Below, piece by piece: positions 1 to 5,031 of a stretch of 5,031 nucleotides of DNA. A program made the position numbers and the translations under genes. The number at the start of each line of letters is the position of its first letter. Position 1 is the first letter of the stretch. The notes below the pieces were generated by a model that saw only the letters and a list, made by a program, of their open reading frames with translations, was not told the DNA's origin and made no database searches. Source of the stretch: Chitinophagaceae bacterium (GTDB lineage: Bacteria > Bacteroidota > Bacteroidia > Chitinophagales > Chitinophagaceae); the NCBI GenBank assembly GCA_023251285.1, contig JAHEZB010000235.1, positions 1 to 5,031 on the forward strand. The letters are read 5' to 3'.

Positions 1-1
1 G

Positions 2-1945
2 AACACCCTACCCTACCTCGGTGCAGGTGAGTTTTACCTGGAATATGGAAATATCGATTACTCCATTACCGCTCCATCGAACCTCATCATAGTTGGTTCC
101 GGAGAATTACAAAATCCTGCGGAAGTGCTCACTTCTACTGTAAGGGATCGTCTGAAGCAGGCGCACAACAGTGATAAAACGGTTACTATTATCAGTGCAA
201 ACGAATTGAACAGTCCGGCTTACCATCCTGCAAAAGCAAACCTCACCTGGCATTTTGTATGCAACCAGACACGTGATGTGGCCTGGGCAGCTTCGAAAGC
301 TTTTATCTGGGATGCGGCAAGGATCAATTTGCCGAGTGGTAAAAAAGCTTTGGCGCAATCGGTTTACCCGGTTGAAAGCGCTACAGACAGCGGCTGGAAA
401 AGATCAACAGAATTTGTAAAAGGGGCAATAGAATTGTATTCCAAAGAATGGTATGAATTTACATATCCATCCGCAACGAACGTGGCAGGAATAGTAGGCG
501 GCATGGAATATCCGGGCATCGTATTCTGCTCATCAAAAAGCACCGGCGAAGGCCTCTGGGGCGTTACCAACCATGAGTTTGGGCATAACTGGTTTCCCAT
601 GATCGTAGGCTCTAACGAGCGTAAATATCCCTGGATGGACGAAGGATTCAATACATTTATCAATGGTGTGGATACGAAGGTCTTTAACCATGGAGAGTTT
701 TATGAGAAAAACGACCTTCAGCAAACGGCTCCGTTTATGTTTAAAGAGGATGCAGATCCGATCATGACCATTCCTGATGTGACGCAGCAAAACTTTCTCG
801 GTATTGCAGCTTATGAAAAACCGGCTGCAGGCCTGGATATTTTACGCAAACATATCCTTGGAGTAGAACGGTTTGATTCCGCGTTCAGGATCTATATAGA
901 CAGGTGGGCTTTTAAACATCCAACCCCGTGGGATTTTTTCAGAACCATGGAAAATGTCGGCGGCGAAGATCTGAGTTATTTCTGGCGTGGCTGGTTCATG
1001 ACCAATTCAAAACTCGACCAGGGAGTAACGGATGTGAAGTATGAAGACAATGACCCAACAAAAGGAGCATTCATCACACTGGTGAATAATGAGCAAATGG
1101 TGTTGCCTGTGCCATTGGTGATCCAACAGGAAAACGGCAAAACGGATTCTCTTACGCTTCCGGTAGAGATCTGGCAGCGCGGAGGAAGCTGGACTTTCCA
1201 TTATCCTTCTACCTCGCGGATCAAAAAGGTAACTATTGATCCGGATCATGATTACCCTGATATCAATCCTGCAAACAATACTTTTAAAGTAGCTCCTTTA
1301 AAACCGGTTCCACAAGGCCTTTCAGCAGCAGATGTGATCAGTAATTATCTGAAAGCCATCGGCGGATCAGATAAAATAAAAGCGATCAAAGATTATTCTT
1401 ACACGGCCAAAGGAAACGTGCAGGGACAGGAAATCGAATATGTAAACAAATACAAAGTGCCAGGCCAGATGCTTTTGATGATCAGTCTGCCGGCTTCGAA
1501 ACAGGTTTTACAAAAAGTGTTGGTGAATGGAAACAATATTACCTTGTCGGCAATGGGCCAGGAACATGCCCTTGACAGTGCCACAAAAGACCGGTTGAAG
1601 GACGATGCCATGCCTTTTCCAGAAACTCAATTTGTAAAACCATCCTACCAATTAACTTTAAACCCGATGATGGCTGATGTGGATGGAAAAGATGCTTATG
1701 TTGTAAATATCAAAGGGCCGTCAGGTGAAGAAATGAATGAATATTTTGACGCCAAAACCGGTTTGAAACTGAAGAAAGAAATAACCACACAAGCGGGCAC
1801 TTCCGGAGTCACTTATGCTGATTACAAAGAAGTAAACGGGATCATGGTTCCTTATTCCGAGACCCTTTCGCAGGGGATTGATATCCTTTTAAAAGCTACT
1901 GACGTAAAAATAAACAGTGGTTTGAAGGACGATGAGTTTAAATAA
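2..1945 (+). CDS. M1 family metallopeptidase (aminopeptidase N-like) with LolA-like C-terminal domain, 5'-truncated
   Basis: Zinc aminopeptidase of the M1 (gluzincin) family, expected to be exported and to trim N-terminal residues from peptides; substrate specificity cannot be read here. The frame is open from base 2, so the gene runs off the left edge; a GTG at 125 is internal, because the preceding 41 codons ([16 protein letters not shown]...) read as the end of the M1 N-terminal beta domain. Numbering visible residues from base 2: the substrate-binding GGMEYPG (GxMEN-type) is at 166-172, HEFGH at 191-195 gives two zinc ligands and the catalytic Glu, the third ligand is E214 in WMDEGF (HEXXH-X18-E), and Y271 in AAYEKPA fits the transition-state Tyr. 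All catalytic residues are present. After the catalytic part and a beta-rich stretch, residues about 439-647 form a separate domain ([15 protein letters not shown] ... [10 protein letters not shown]) resembling the LolA-like domain appended to Bacteroidota M16/M1 proteases. The missing part should hold the signal peptide and most of the N-terminal domain. Followed by a terminator. Confidence 0.95.
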   Translation, partial: NTLPYLGAGEFYLEYGNIDYSITAPSNLIIVGSGELQNPAEVLTSTVRDRLKQAHNSDKTVTIISANELNSPAYHPAKANLTWHFVCNQTRDVAWAASKAFIWDAARINLPSGKKALAQSVYPVESATDSGWKRSTEFVKGAIELYSKEWYEFTYPSATNVAGIVGGMEYPGIVFCSSKSTGEGLWGVTNHEFGHNWFPMIVGSNERKYPWMDEGFNTFINGVDTKVFNHGEFYEKNDLQQTAPFMFKEDADPIMTIPDVTQQNFLGIAAYEKPAAGLDILRKHILGVERFDSAFRIYIDRWAFKHPTPWDFFRTMENVGGEDLSYFWRGWFMTNSKLDQGVTDVKYEDNDPTKGAFITLVNNEQMVLPVPLVIQQENGKTDSLTLPVEIWQRGGSWTFHYPSTSRIKKVTIDPDHDYPDINPANNTFKVAPLKPVPQGLSAADVISNYLKAIGGSDKIKAIKDYSYTAKGNVQGQEIEYVNKYKVPGQMLLMISLPASKQVLQKVLVNGNNITLSAMGQEHALDSATKDRLKDDAMPFPETQFVKPSYQLTLNPMMADVDGKDAYVVNIKGPSGEEMNEYFDAKTGLKLKKEITTQAGTSGVTYADYKEVNGIMVPYSETLSQGIDILLKATDVKINSGLKDDEFK

Positions 1946-1966
1946 AAATAGTTATTGACGAATAGG

Positions 1967-1998
1967 AAAAGGAGCGGCCAATCAGTCGCTCTTTTTTT
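1967..1998 (+). terminator. Intrinsic terminator of the M1 peptidase gene
   Basis: GAGCG (1972-1976) and CGCTC (1987-1991) form a 5-bp GC-rich stem around a 10-base loop, followed directly by seven T (1992-1998). The stem can be lengthened by a G-T pair and by A4 (1967-1970) against the T tract. It lies 22 bases after the peptidase stop. Read on the minus strand the same stem is followed by CTTTTCC, so weak activity in that direction is possible. Confidence 0.78.
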
Positions 1999-2044
1999 CG
2001 ATCATCCATTCAGTTTCATCTCCAGCTTTTGCGAGCAGATCCAT
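1982..2044 (-). pseudogene. Possible remnant of the 3' end of a minus-strand gene (20 codons)
   Basis: On the minus strand, ATG at 2044 to TGA at 1982 reads MDLLAKAGDETEW... and ends EKKSD. The residue mix is that of an ordinary soluble protein's C-terminus, and the local GC is like the peptidase gene rather than the AT-rich DNA to its right. Going further upstream this frame meets TGA TGA and TAA within 30 bases, so if it was a gene only its tail survives. Its last codons overlap the terminator stem, whose A/T tract supplies the KK, so part of the protein-like look may be coincidence. It is too short to assign to a family. Confidence 0.2.
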
Positions 2045-2059
2045 AAAACCATTTCATCA

Positions 2060-2088
2060 TTGACACACTTAAAAATTTTTTGGCTTTG
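2060..2088 (+). promoter_or_regulatory. Candidate promoter for the haem-binding protein gene
   Basis: TTG at 2060-2062 (within TTGACA) lies 18 bases before TGGCTTTG at 2081-2088. Bacteroidota housekeeping promoters have TTTG or TTG near -33 and TAnnTTTG near -7, so this matches with one mismatch (G for A) in the -7 box. Transcription would start near 2095 and leave a leader of about 130 bases before the ATG at 2227. Assigned by eye in AT-rich DNA, where such matches arise by chance. Confidence 0.28.
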
Positions 2089-2109
2089 TAATGAGGTAAT
2101 GAATAATGA
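2089..2109 (+). repeat. Three TAATGA direct repeats
   Basis: TAATGA occurs at 2089-2094, 2097-2102 and 2104-2109, that is three copies within 21 bases at 8- and 7-base spacing. They directly follow the candidate -7 box and would cover the start site, where an operator could sit. The last copy also forms part of the small inverted repeat AATAAT-G-ATTATT (2102-2114). Function unknown. Confidence 0.4.
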
Positions 2110-2226
2110 TTATTAAATTTATTCGTTTTTATGAGAATATAACAATATTGATGTTCTTTTGCAATGAAAAGAACGGAATTCATTCGCTCTTATTTATCTT
2201 TTTATGAACATAAATGATTTGCTTTT

Positions 2227-2739
2227 ATGATAAAAAAAATATTGTTGGTATTGTTGATTATTCTGCTGATAATACAATTTATAAGGCCGAAAAAGAATAT
2301 TCATCCCGGCCCGGAGCCTGCAGATATTTCTACCCTGTATCCTGTTCCTGCCAATGTAGATTCGATCCTTTCTGTGGCCTGCAAGGATTGCCATAGTAAT
2401 AACACGCGCTATCCCTGGTATAATAATATTCAACCGGTAGCCTGGTTTTTGGCGAATCATGTTACTGATGGAAAAAGATCTTTTAATCTAAACGAATTTG
2501 CAACCTACCCGCTGGCCAGGCAGTACGATAAAATAGAGGAAATAAAAAAGCAAATTGATAAAGGTGACATGCCTCTTTCGTCTTACACGCTTATCCATAA
2601 AGATGCCGTACTTACCGATGCTCAAAAAAAGGCTGTTATTGGCTGGAGCGAGAACATACGTCAGCAAATGGAAGCGAAATATCCAAAAGACTCTTTGGTT
2701 AGACGAAGACCGCCTGCACCACCTGTGGCCGAGCGTTAA
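2227..2739 (+). CDS. Membrane-anchored haem-binding domain protein (single CXXCH, Haem_bd type)
   Basis: A 170-residue protein of the small Bacteroidota haem-binding family (Pfam Haem_bd type). Residues about 4-19 (ILLVLLIILLIIQF) form one hydrophobic helix after MIKK, acting as an uncleaved anchor or signal peptide, so the rest should face the periplasm. CKDCH at 52-56 (2380-2394) is a c-type haem attachment site with H56 as proximal ligand. It is followed by RYPWYNNIQP, a typical family stretch, and by GDMPLSSYTLIHKDAVLT at 113-130, where M115 is a plausible second axial ligand. The tail is basic and proline-rich (RRRPPAPP). Length is normal for the family. The ATG at 2227 is chosen because the two ATGs just upstream (2204, 2214) are out of frame; no Shine-Dalgarno is visible, as is common in the phylum. 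Electron transfer or sensing is the usual guess; the real role is unknown. No cytochrome maturation or oxidase genes are nearby. It appears to be transcribed alone. Confidence 0.88.
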   Translation: MIKKILLVLLIILLIIQFIRPKKNIHPGPEPADISTLYPVPANVDSILSVACKDCHSNNTRYPWYNNIQPVAWFLANHVTDGKRSFNLNEFATYPLARQYDKIEEIKKQIDKGDMPLSSYTLIHKDAVLTDAQKKAVIGWSENIRQQMEAKYPKDSLVRRRPPAPPVAER

Positions 2740-2761
2740 CAGCTATTTATAGCAAGAGTTA
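2737..2761 (+). repeat. Small hairpin at the stop of the haem-protein gene
   Basis: GCTAT-TT-ATAGC (2742-2753) is a short perfect inverted repeat. TAAC at 2737-2740 and GTTA at 2758-2761 could add an outer stem across an internal loop. It begins at the stop codon but is not followed by a T run, so it is a poor intrinsic terminator and might only protect the mRNA 3' end. Confidence 0.3.
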
Positions 2762-2870
2762 CCAGCGAATCACAGATAATAAAAACCAGGTCAGTATTTG
2801 CATAGCATTCAGAATAAAAGGTTACTCTTTTGCAATGGTTTAAAGGTATTACGTAAACAGCAGATGTGTG

Positions 2871-2902
2871 TTGGTACTCATGGATGGTTTACCGTAAATT
2901 TA
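2871..2902 (+). promoter_or_regulatory. Weak candidate promoter for the phosphotransferase gene
   Basis: TTG at 2871-2873 and TAAATTTA at 2895-2902 resemble a Bacteroidota -33/-7 pair (TAnnTTTG with one mismatch) separated by 21 bases, slightly long. Transcription would start just before the ATG at 2912, giving an almost leaderless mRNA. The match is weak and AT-rich. Confidence 0.18.
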
Positions 2903-2911
2903 TTGTGTGAA

Positions 2912-3805
2912 ATGAATAAATTTCAGAAATACGTTCACATGATTCAGCAGGATTTTCCCGCCTTTCGTGTTTCATCGATAAAAAAAGTTGGCGAAGGAGA
3001 TAACAGCAAAGCGTTCCTGGTAAATGAAAATTACATTTTCAGATTTCCGAAAAGGAAAGATGTAAAACAACAGGTAAGAAGAGAAATATCCGTTCTACCA
3101 AAAATAAGATCAGCATTAGATCTCCAAATTCCTGACTTTGAATTTATTTCTCCTGAACTGCATTATGTTGGTTATAAAAAAATCGCGGGAGTAGTTTTAA
3201 CTAACAAAATATTTCAATGTTTAAAAAAGAACGAGCAGCATTTTCTTGAAAAAACTATTGCAGAATTCCTGTATCAGCTTCATTCTTTTTCTGTGGAAGC
3301 ATTACAAAATTGCGGACTGGAAACGATGAATCTTTTTGACGAATATGCTGAGAATTTTGAAAATGCTAAAAAATTAATTTTTTCAGAGATTTCTAAAAAT
3401 AAAAGAGAAATAATCAGCCGGTTATTCACTGAATATTTAAGTGATGAAAATAACTTCACCTACGCTCCCACCCTTGTTCACAACGACTTCAGTAAAGATC
3501 ATATCTTATACGATTCGGTAAACAAAGAAATAGCCGGAATTATTGATTTTGGTGATATTGCCTTTGGCGATCCGGATTATGATTTTCTGTATTTGTTCGA
3601 TGAATTTGGAGAAGACTTTTTAGAGAAAATATTAGAATATTATCAATCCGGCAACAGAAAACAGCTCGTAAAAAAATTATATTTTTTCTCTCTTGCAAAT
3701 AAAATCCAAATTGTTCTTACAAGCCTGAAAATCAATGACGAGGATGACAAGAAAAAGGCGTACGAAGATTTGGATGAATGGTTTAGAAAATTTAAGTCTT
3801 ATTGA
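2912..3805 (+). CDS. APH(2'')-like aminoglycoside phosphotransferase-family kinase
   Basis: A 297-residue cytoplasmic kinase of the APH/choline-kinase fold, closest in motif pattern to the APH(2'') enzymes that phosphorylate the 2''-hydroxyl of gentamicin-type aminoglycosides; the true substrate is not proven. Numbering from the ATG at 2912: GEGDNS (27-32) is the nucleotide-binding loop; IFRFPK (42-47) is the beta-3 strand, with R44 where APH(2'') enzymes usually have Lys and a Lys three residues on; E58 in RREISVL fits the helix-C Glu; HNDFSKDHIL (190-199) is the Brenner motif with catalytic D192 and H197 in place of the usual Asn, as I recall for APH(2'')-IVa (HNDFSSDHIL); IIDFGD (210-215) supplies the metal-binding D212; GDPDYDFLYL follows. 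Length is normal for the group. The frame is open to a TTG at 2798, but those 38 residues look unrelated to the family, so I use the ATG. AT-rich compared with the peptidase gene. No mobile element or resistance gene adjoins it. It could be a housekeeping small-molecule kinase. Confidence 0.85.
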   Translation: MNKFQKYVHMIQQDFPAFRVSSIKKVGEGDNSKAFLVNENYIFRFPKRKDVKQQVRREISVLPKIRSALDLQIPDFEFISPELHYVGYKKIAGVVLTNKIFQCLKKNEQHFLEKTIAEFLYQLHSFSVEALQNCGLETMNLFDEYAENFENAKKLIFSEISKNKREIISRLFTEYLSDENNFTYAPTLVHNDFSKDHILYDSVNKEIAGIIDFGDIAFGDPDYDFLYLFDEFGEDFLEKILEYYQSGNRKQLVKKLYFFSLANKIQIVLTSLKINDEDDKKKAYEDLDEWFRKFKSY

Positions 3806-3827
3806 AAATTTTATGAATGATGCGGCT

Positions 3828-4061
3828 TTACGAAATGTAAAAGGAAGGAACAAAAAACCACTCTTTTGAGCGGGCTAAACTAGGCTCCGTGAATAGAAAA
3901 ACCTTTAATTTATTTTGAATAAATTTGAACGTGGCATTTGCATTCTGCGTATCGCGTGCTTCTATACAGTTTGTTTCAATTCTGTTATTCGTAAAAGAGA
4001 ATTCAGTATCTTTTGTTCGTTTACTACTATTCGATTCTATATTATCAATTTTTGTAGTCAC
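3828..4061 (-). CDS. Doubtful small ORF, 77 residues, no recognised family
   Basis: Runs from GTG at 4061 to a stop at 3828; the frame is closed by TGA just upstream. The first 40 or so residues are polar and rich in Asn, Thr, Glu and Lys, like translated AT-rich spacer. The last third (KVFLFTEPSLARSKEWFFVPSFYIS) looks more protein-like, and the DNA under it (about 3828-3900) is the least AT-rich part of the gap. There is no signal peptide, no family motif and no ribosome-binding site. I have an unverified impression that similar tails occur in short hypothetical ORFs of other Bacteroidota, which would fit a dispersed non-coding repeat as well as a gene. It probably does not encode a protein. 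Confidence 0.15.
   Translation of the reverse strand: MTTKIDNIESNSSKRTKDTEFSFTNNRIETNCIEARDTQNANATFKFIQNKLKVFLFTEPSLARSKEWFFVPSFYIS
3907..3925. repeat. AT-only perfect inverted repeat
   Basis: AATTTATT (3907-3914) and AATAAATT (3918-3925) are exact reverse complements around a TTG loop. The stem has eight A-T pairs, so it is weak as RNA. It lies about 100 bases after the kinase stop; no T run follows in either direction, so a terminator role is unlikely. Confidence 0.4.
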
Positions 4062-4175
4062 TTTTAAAACTCAAACACATGGGGTTGACTAATTTAATTC
4101 AAGCCGATTCATTCGCGCTACTCTGTTGATATAGTAACAGTAAGATTACTTACACTTACCAGGCTTTTTAGTTTC

Positions 4176-4213
4176 AGCACGACCTATAAAAGCGCTATCC
4201 TTATAGGTCTGCT
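4176..4213. terminator. Strong hairpin next to the T9SS-protein stop; candidate 3'-end structure
   Basis: GACCTATAA (4181-4189) pairs exactly with TTATAGGTC (4201-4209) around an 11-base loop. AGCA (4176-4179) and TGCT (4210-4213) extend the stem by four pairs past one bulged C at 4180, giving 13 pairs. It starts 8 bases after the stop of the minus-strand gene, the usual place for its transcript end. On the minus strand the following bases (GAAACTAAAAAG) are not U-rich, while in the plus direction a pyrimidine-rich stretch follows (TTCCCATTCTATTCTTT), so it might rather stop plus-strand readthrough or act as a stabilising 3' hairpin. Confidence 0.5.
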
Positions 4214-4221
4214 TTCCCATT

Positions 4222-4986
4222 CTATTCTTTAATAATAATTTGGCTTAAGTGCTGCTCATTTATTATAATGTAGATGATATATATTCCTTTTAGCCACGCA
4301 GAAGTATTAATTTCTACTTTTGATAAGGTCGTTCTGTTACTTAATATTTTTTTACCGTCTGGATTATAAATAACAAAGTACTTCTCAACGTACAAATAGG
4401 ATTGGTTGTTAAAAGTAATCTCTAGTTTGTCTATTATTGGGTTTGGGAATACTGTATAGTTAATAGCATTTTTTAAACTTACTTTCCGTATAGGACTGTA
4501 ATTCGAATGAGCATCTTTATCTATTTCCTGCAGCCTATAAAATAAAGTTGAGTCTATTAAATTCTTTGTATAAACATCTATATATTCATAATTATTAGAA
4601 GCTTTATTTGCAGCAGCAATAAAAGCAATATTTTTAAAATCCAATCCATTTGGGCTTCGCTGGACGTTAAATCCATGTACATTTTGTTCATTAGCGGTTT
4701 GCCAATTTAGTCTAGTATCATTTCCTGAAAGAATAGCAGTAAAACTTAAAAAAGAAAGCGGCAATGCCGATACTGCAATTTGTGATCTCAAGAAACCTGA
4801 CTGTATTGTGTTTGTTGCACCTGTAAAAGTAGCGATAGACATTTCTCCGATGCTAAAATCCAACTGAATCTGGTCATTTTGTAAACTTAATCCGGCGGTA
4901 TTTAATACCGATGGCAACACCTGCACCTGACCAAAGCAGCAGAAAAAGAATAGTATGCCTTGTACACTTAATATTATCCGTTTCAT
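4222..4986 (-). CDS. Secreted protein with T9SS type A sorting domain
   Basis: A 254-residue exported protein. Residues 1-20 are a signal peptide (MKR, hydrophobic core to FFFCCFG, cleavage likely just before Q20), for Sec export to the periplasm. Residues about 21-70 (LPSVLNTAG ... FSIGEMSIATFTG ... IQSGFLRS) form a module often found at the N-terminus of such Bacteroidota surface proteins. Residues about 75-172 (PLSFLSFTAILSGNDTRLNW ... GFNVQRSPNGLDF ... FYRLQEIDKDAHSNYSPIRKVSL) are a fibronectin III-like beta-sandwich of the common 'LxWxTxxE...F.VQRS.dG..F' type. Residues about 177-254 are the sorting domain: YTVFPNPIIDKLEI at its start, YNPDGKKI in the middle, and WLKGIYIIYIIINE then a short SQIIIKE end. 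This domain directs passage through the type IX outer-membrane machinery, followed by cleavage and surface attachment or release. There is no catalytic domain, so a structural or adhesive role is a guess. The start at 4986 is fixed by the signal peptide. AT-rich, like the kinase. Confidence 0.92.
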   Translation of the reverse strand: MKRIILSVQGILFFFCCFGQVQVLPSVLNTAGLSLQNDQIQLDFSIGEMSIATFTGATNTIQSGFLRSQIAVSALPLSFLSFTAILSGNDTRLNWQTANEQNVHGFNVQRSPNGLDFKNIAFIAAANKASNNYEYIDVYTKNLIDSTLFYRLQEIDKDAHSNYSPIRKVSLKNAINYTVFPNPIIDKLEITFNNQSYLYVEKYFVIYNPDGKKILSNRTTLSKVEINTSAWLKGIYIIYIIINEQHLSQIIIKE

Positions 4987-5031
4987 TTATTGCCAATTTT
5001 GTAGATGAAAAGATTGTTTCCTAATACATTA

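Larger units (their letters stand above)
3806..4221. other. Convergent AT-rich intergenic gap
   Basis: A 416-base gap between the ends of the kinase (+) and the T9SS protein (-). It holds a doubtful minus-strand ORF (3828-4061), an all-AT hairpin (3907-3925), a small GTAAG-ATTA-CTTAC inverted repeat (4140-4153) and a strong hairpin (4176-4213). No tRNA, CRISPR-like repeat, transposase fragment or clear T-tailed terminator for the kinase gene was seen. The gap is unusually long for two convergent genes. Confidence 0.6.

Noticed and set aside
125..1945. GTG at 125 as the start of the peptidase gene
   Set aside because: The frame is open to base 2 and the 41 codons before it read as typical M1 N-terminal domain, so the gene is cut by the window edge.
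2154..2161. TTCTTTTG as a -7 promoter box for the haem-protein gene
   Set aside because: It fits TAnnTTTG with one mismatch but no TTG lies at the right distance upstream; the pair at 2060/2081 is better.
2016..2183. Minus-strand 55-residue ORF in the 1946-2226 spacer
   Set aside because: It crosses AT-rich DNA and the candidate promoter, has no family-like motif, and overlaps the more protein-like frame of the remnant at 1982-2044.
2214..2396. Plus-strand ORF overlapping the start of the haem-protein gene
   Set aside because: It is an out-of-frame shadow; the frame from 2227 has the anchor, CXXCH and family motifs.
2798..2911. TTG at 2798 (or ATG at 2864) as the start of the kinase
   Set aside because: The extra residues (MHSIQNKRLLFCNG...) do not resemble the family, and starting at the ATG at 2912 gives the usual APH length.
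3861..3892. GAGC...GCTC pairing after the kinase gene as its terminator
   Set aside because: Only four stem pairs around a 12-base loop and no T tract after it.
4140..4153. GTAAG-ATTA-CTTAC inverted repeat as a terminator or operator
   Set aside because: The stem is only five pairs and has no T run; a repeat this short is expected by chance in AT-rich sequence.

Overview
The window looks like a piece of a Bacteroidota chromosome, most likely from the Chitinophagaceae/Sphingobacteriia side. Three things point there: an M1 metallopeptidase carrying a LolA-like C-terminal domain of the type attached to Bacteroidota zinc proteases, a single-heme CXXCH 'haem-binding domain' protein, and a secreted protein ending in a type IX secretion (T9SS) sorting domain. 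Start codons lack clear Shine-Dalgarno sequences, which is also usual for the phylum. The assignment comes from gene content only; there is no rRNA or marker gene in the window.

Layout. Bases 1-1945 (+) hold the 3' part of an M1 aminopeptidase-family gene whose 5' end lies outside the window, closed by an intrinsic terminator at 1967-1998. Bases 1999-2226 are non-coding, with a possible remnant of a minus-strand gene end, a candidate promoter and a triple TAATGA repeat. Bases 2227-2739 (+) encode a membrane-anchored periplasmic haem-binding protein. Bases 2912-3805 (+) encode an aminoglycoside phosphotransferase-fold kinase closest in motif pattern to APH(2''). Bases 3806-4221 are an AT-rich gap with one doubtful small ORF and two hairpins. 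Bases 4222-4986 (-) encode a T9SS-exported protein convergent with the kinase.

The genes do not form an obvious pathway. The peptidase, the haem protein and the T9SS cargo all act in or beyond the envelope, while the kinase should be cytoplasmic. Gaps between them (281, 172 and 416 bases) argue for separate transcription units. Base composition drops by eye from roughly mid-40s % GC in the peptidase gene to about one third GC in the kinase, the following gap and the T9SS gene; the step begins near 2045-2090, so the right-hand part could be acquired or simply less constrained. I did not find a convincing new multi-gene system. The most notable items are the APH(2'')-like kinase in low-GC surroundings, the M1/LolA-like domain fusion, and the possible gene remnant at the composition step.
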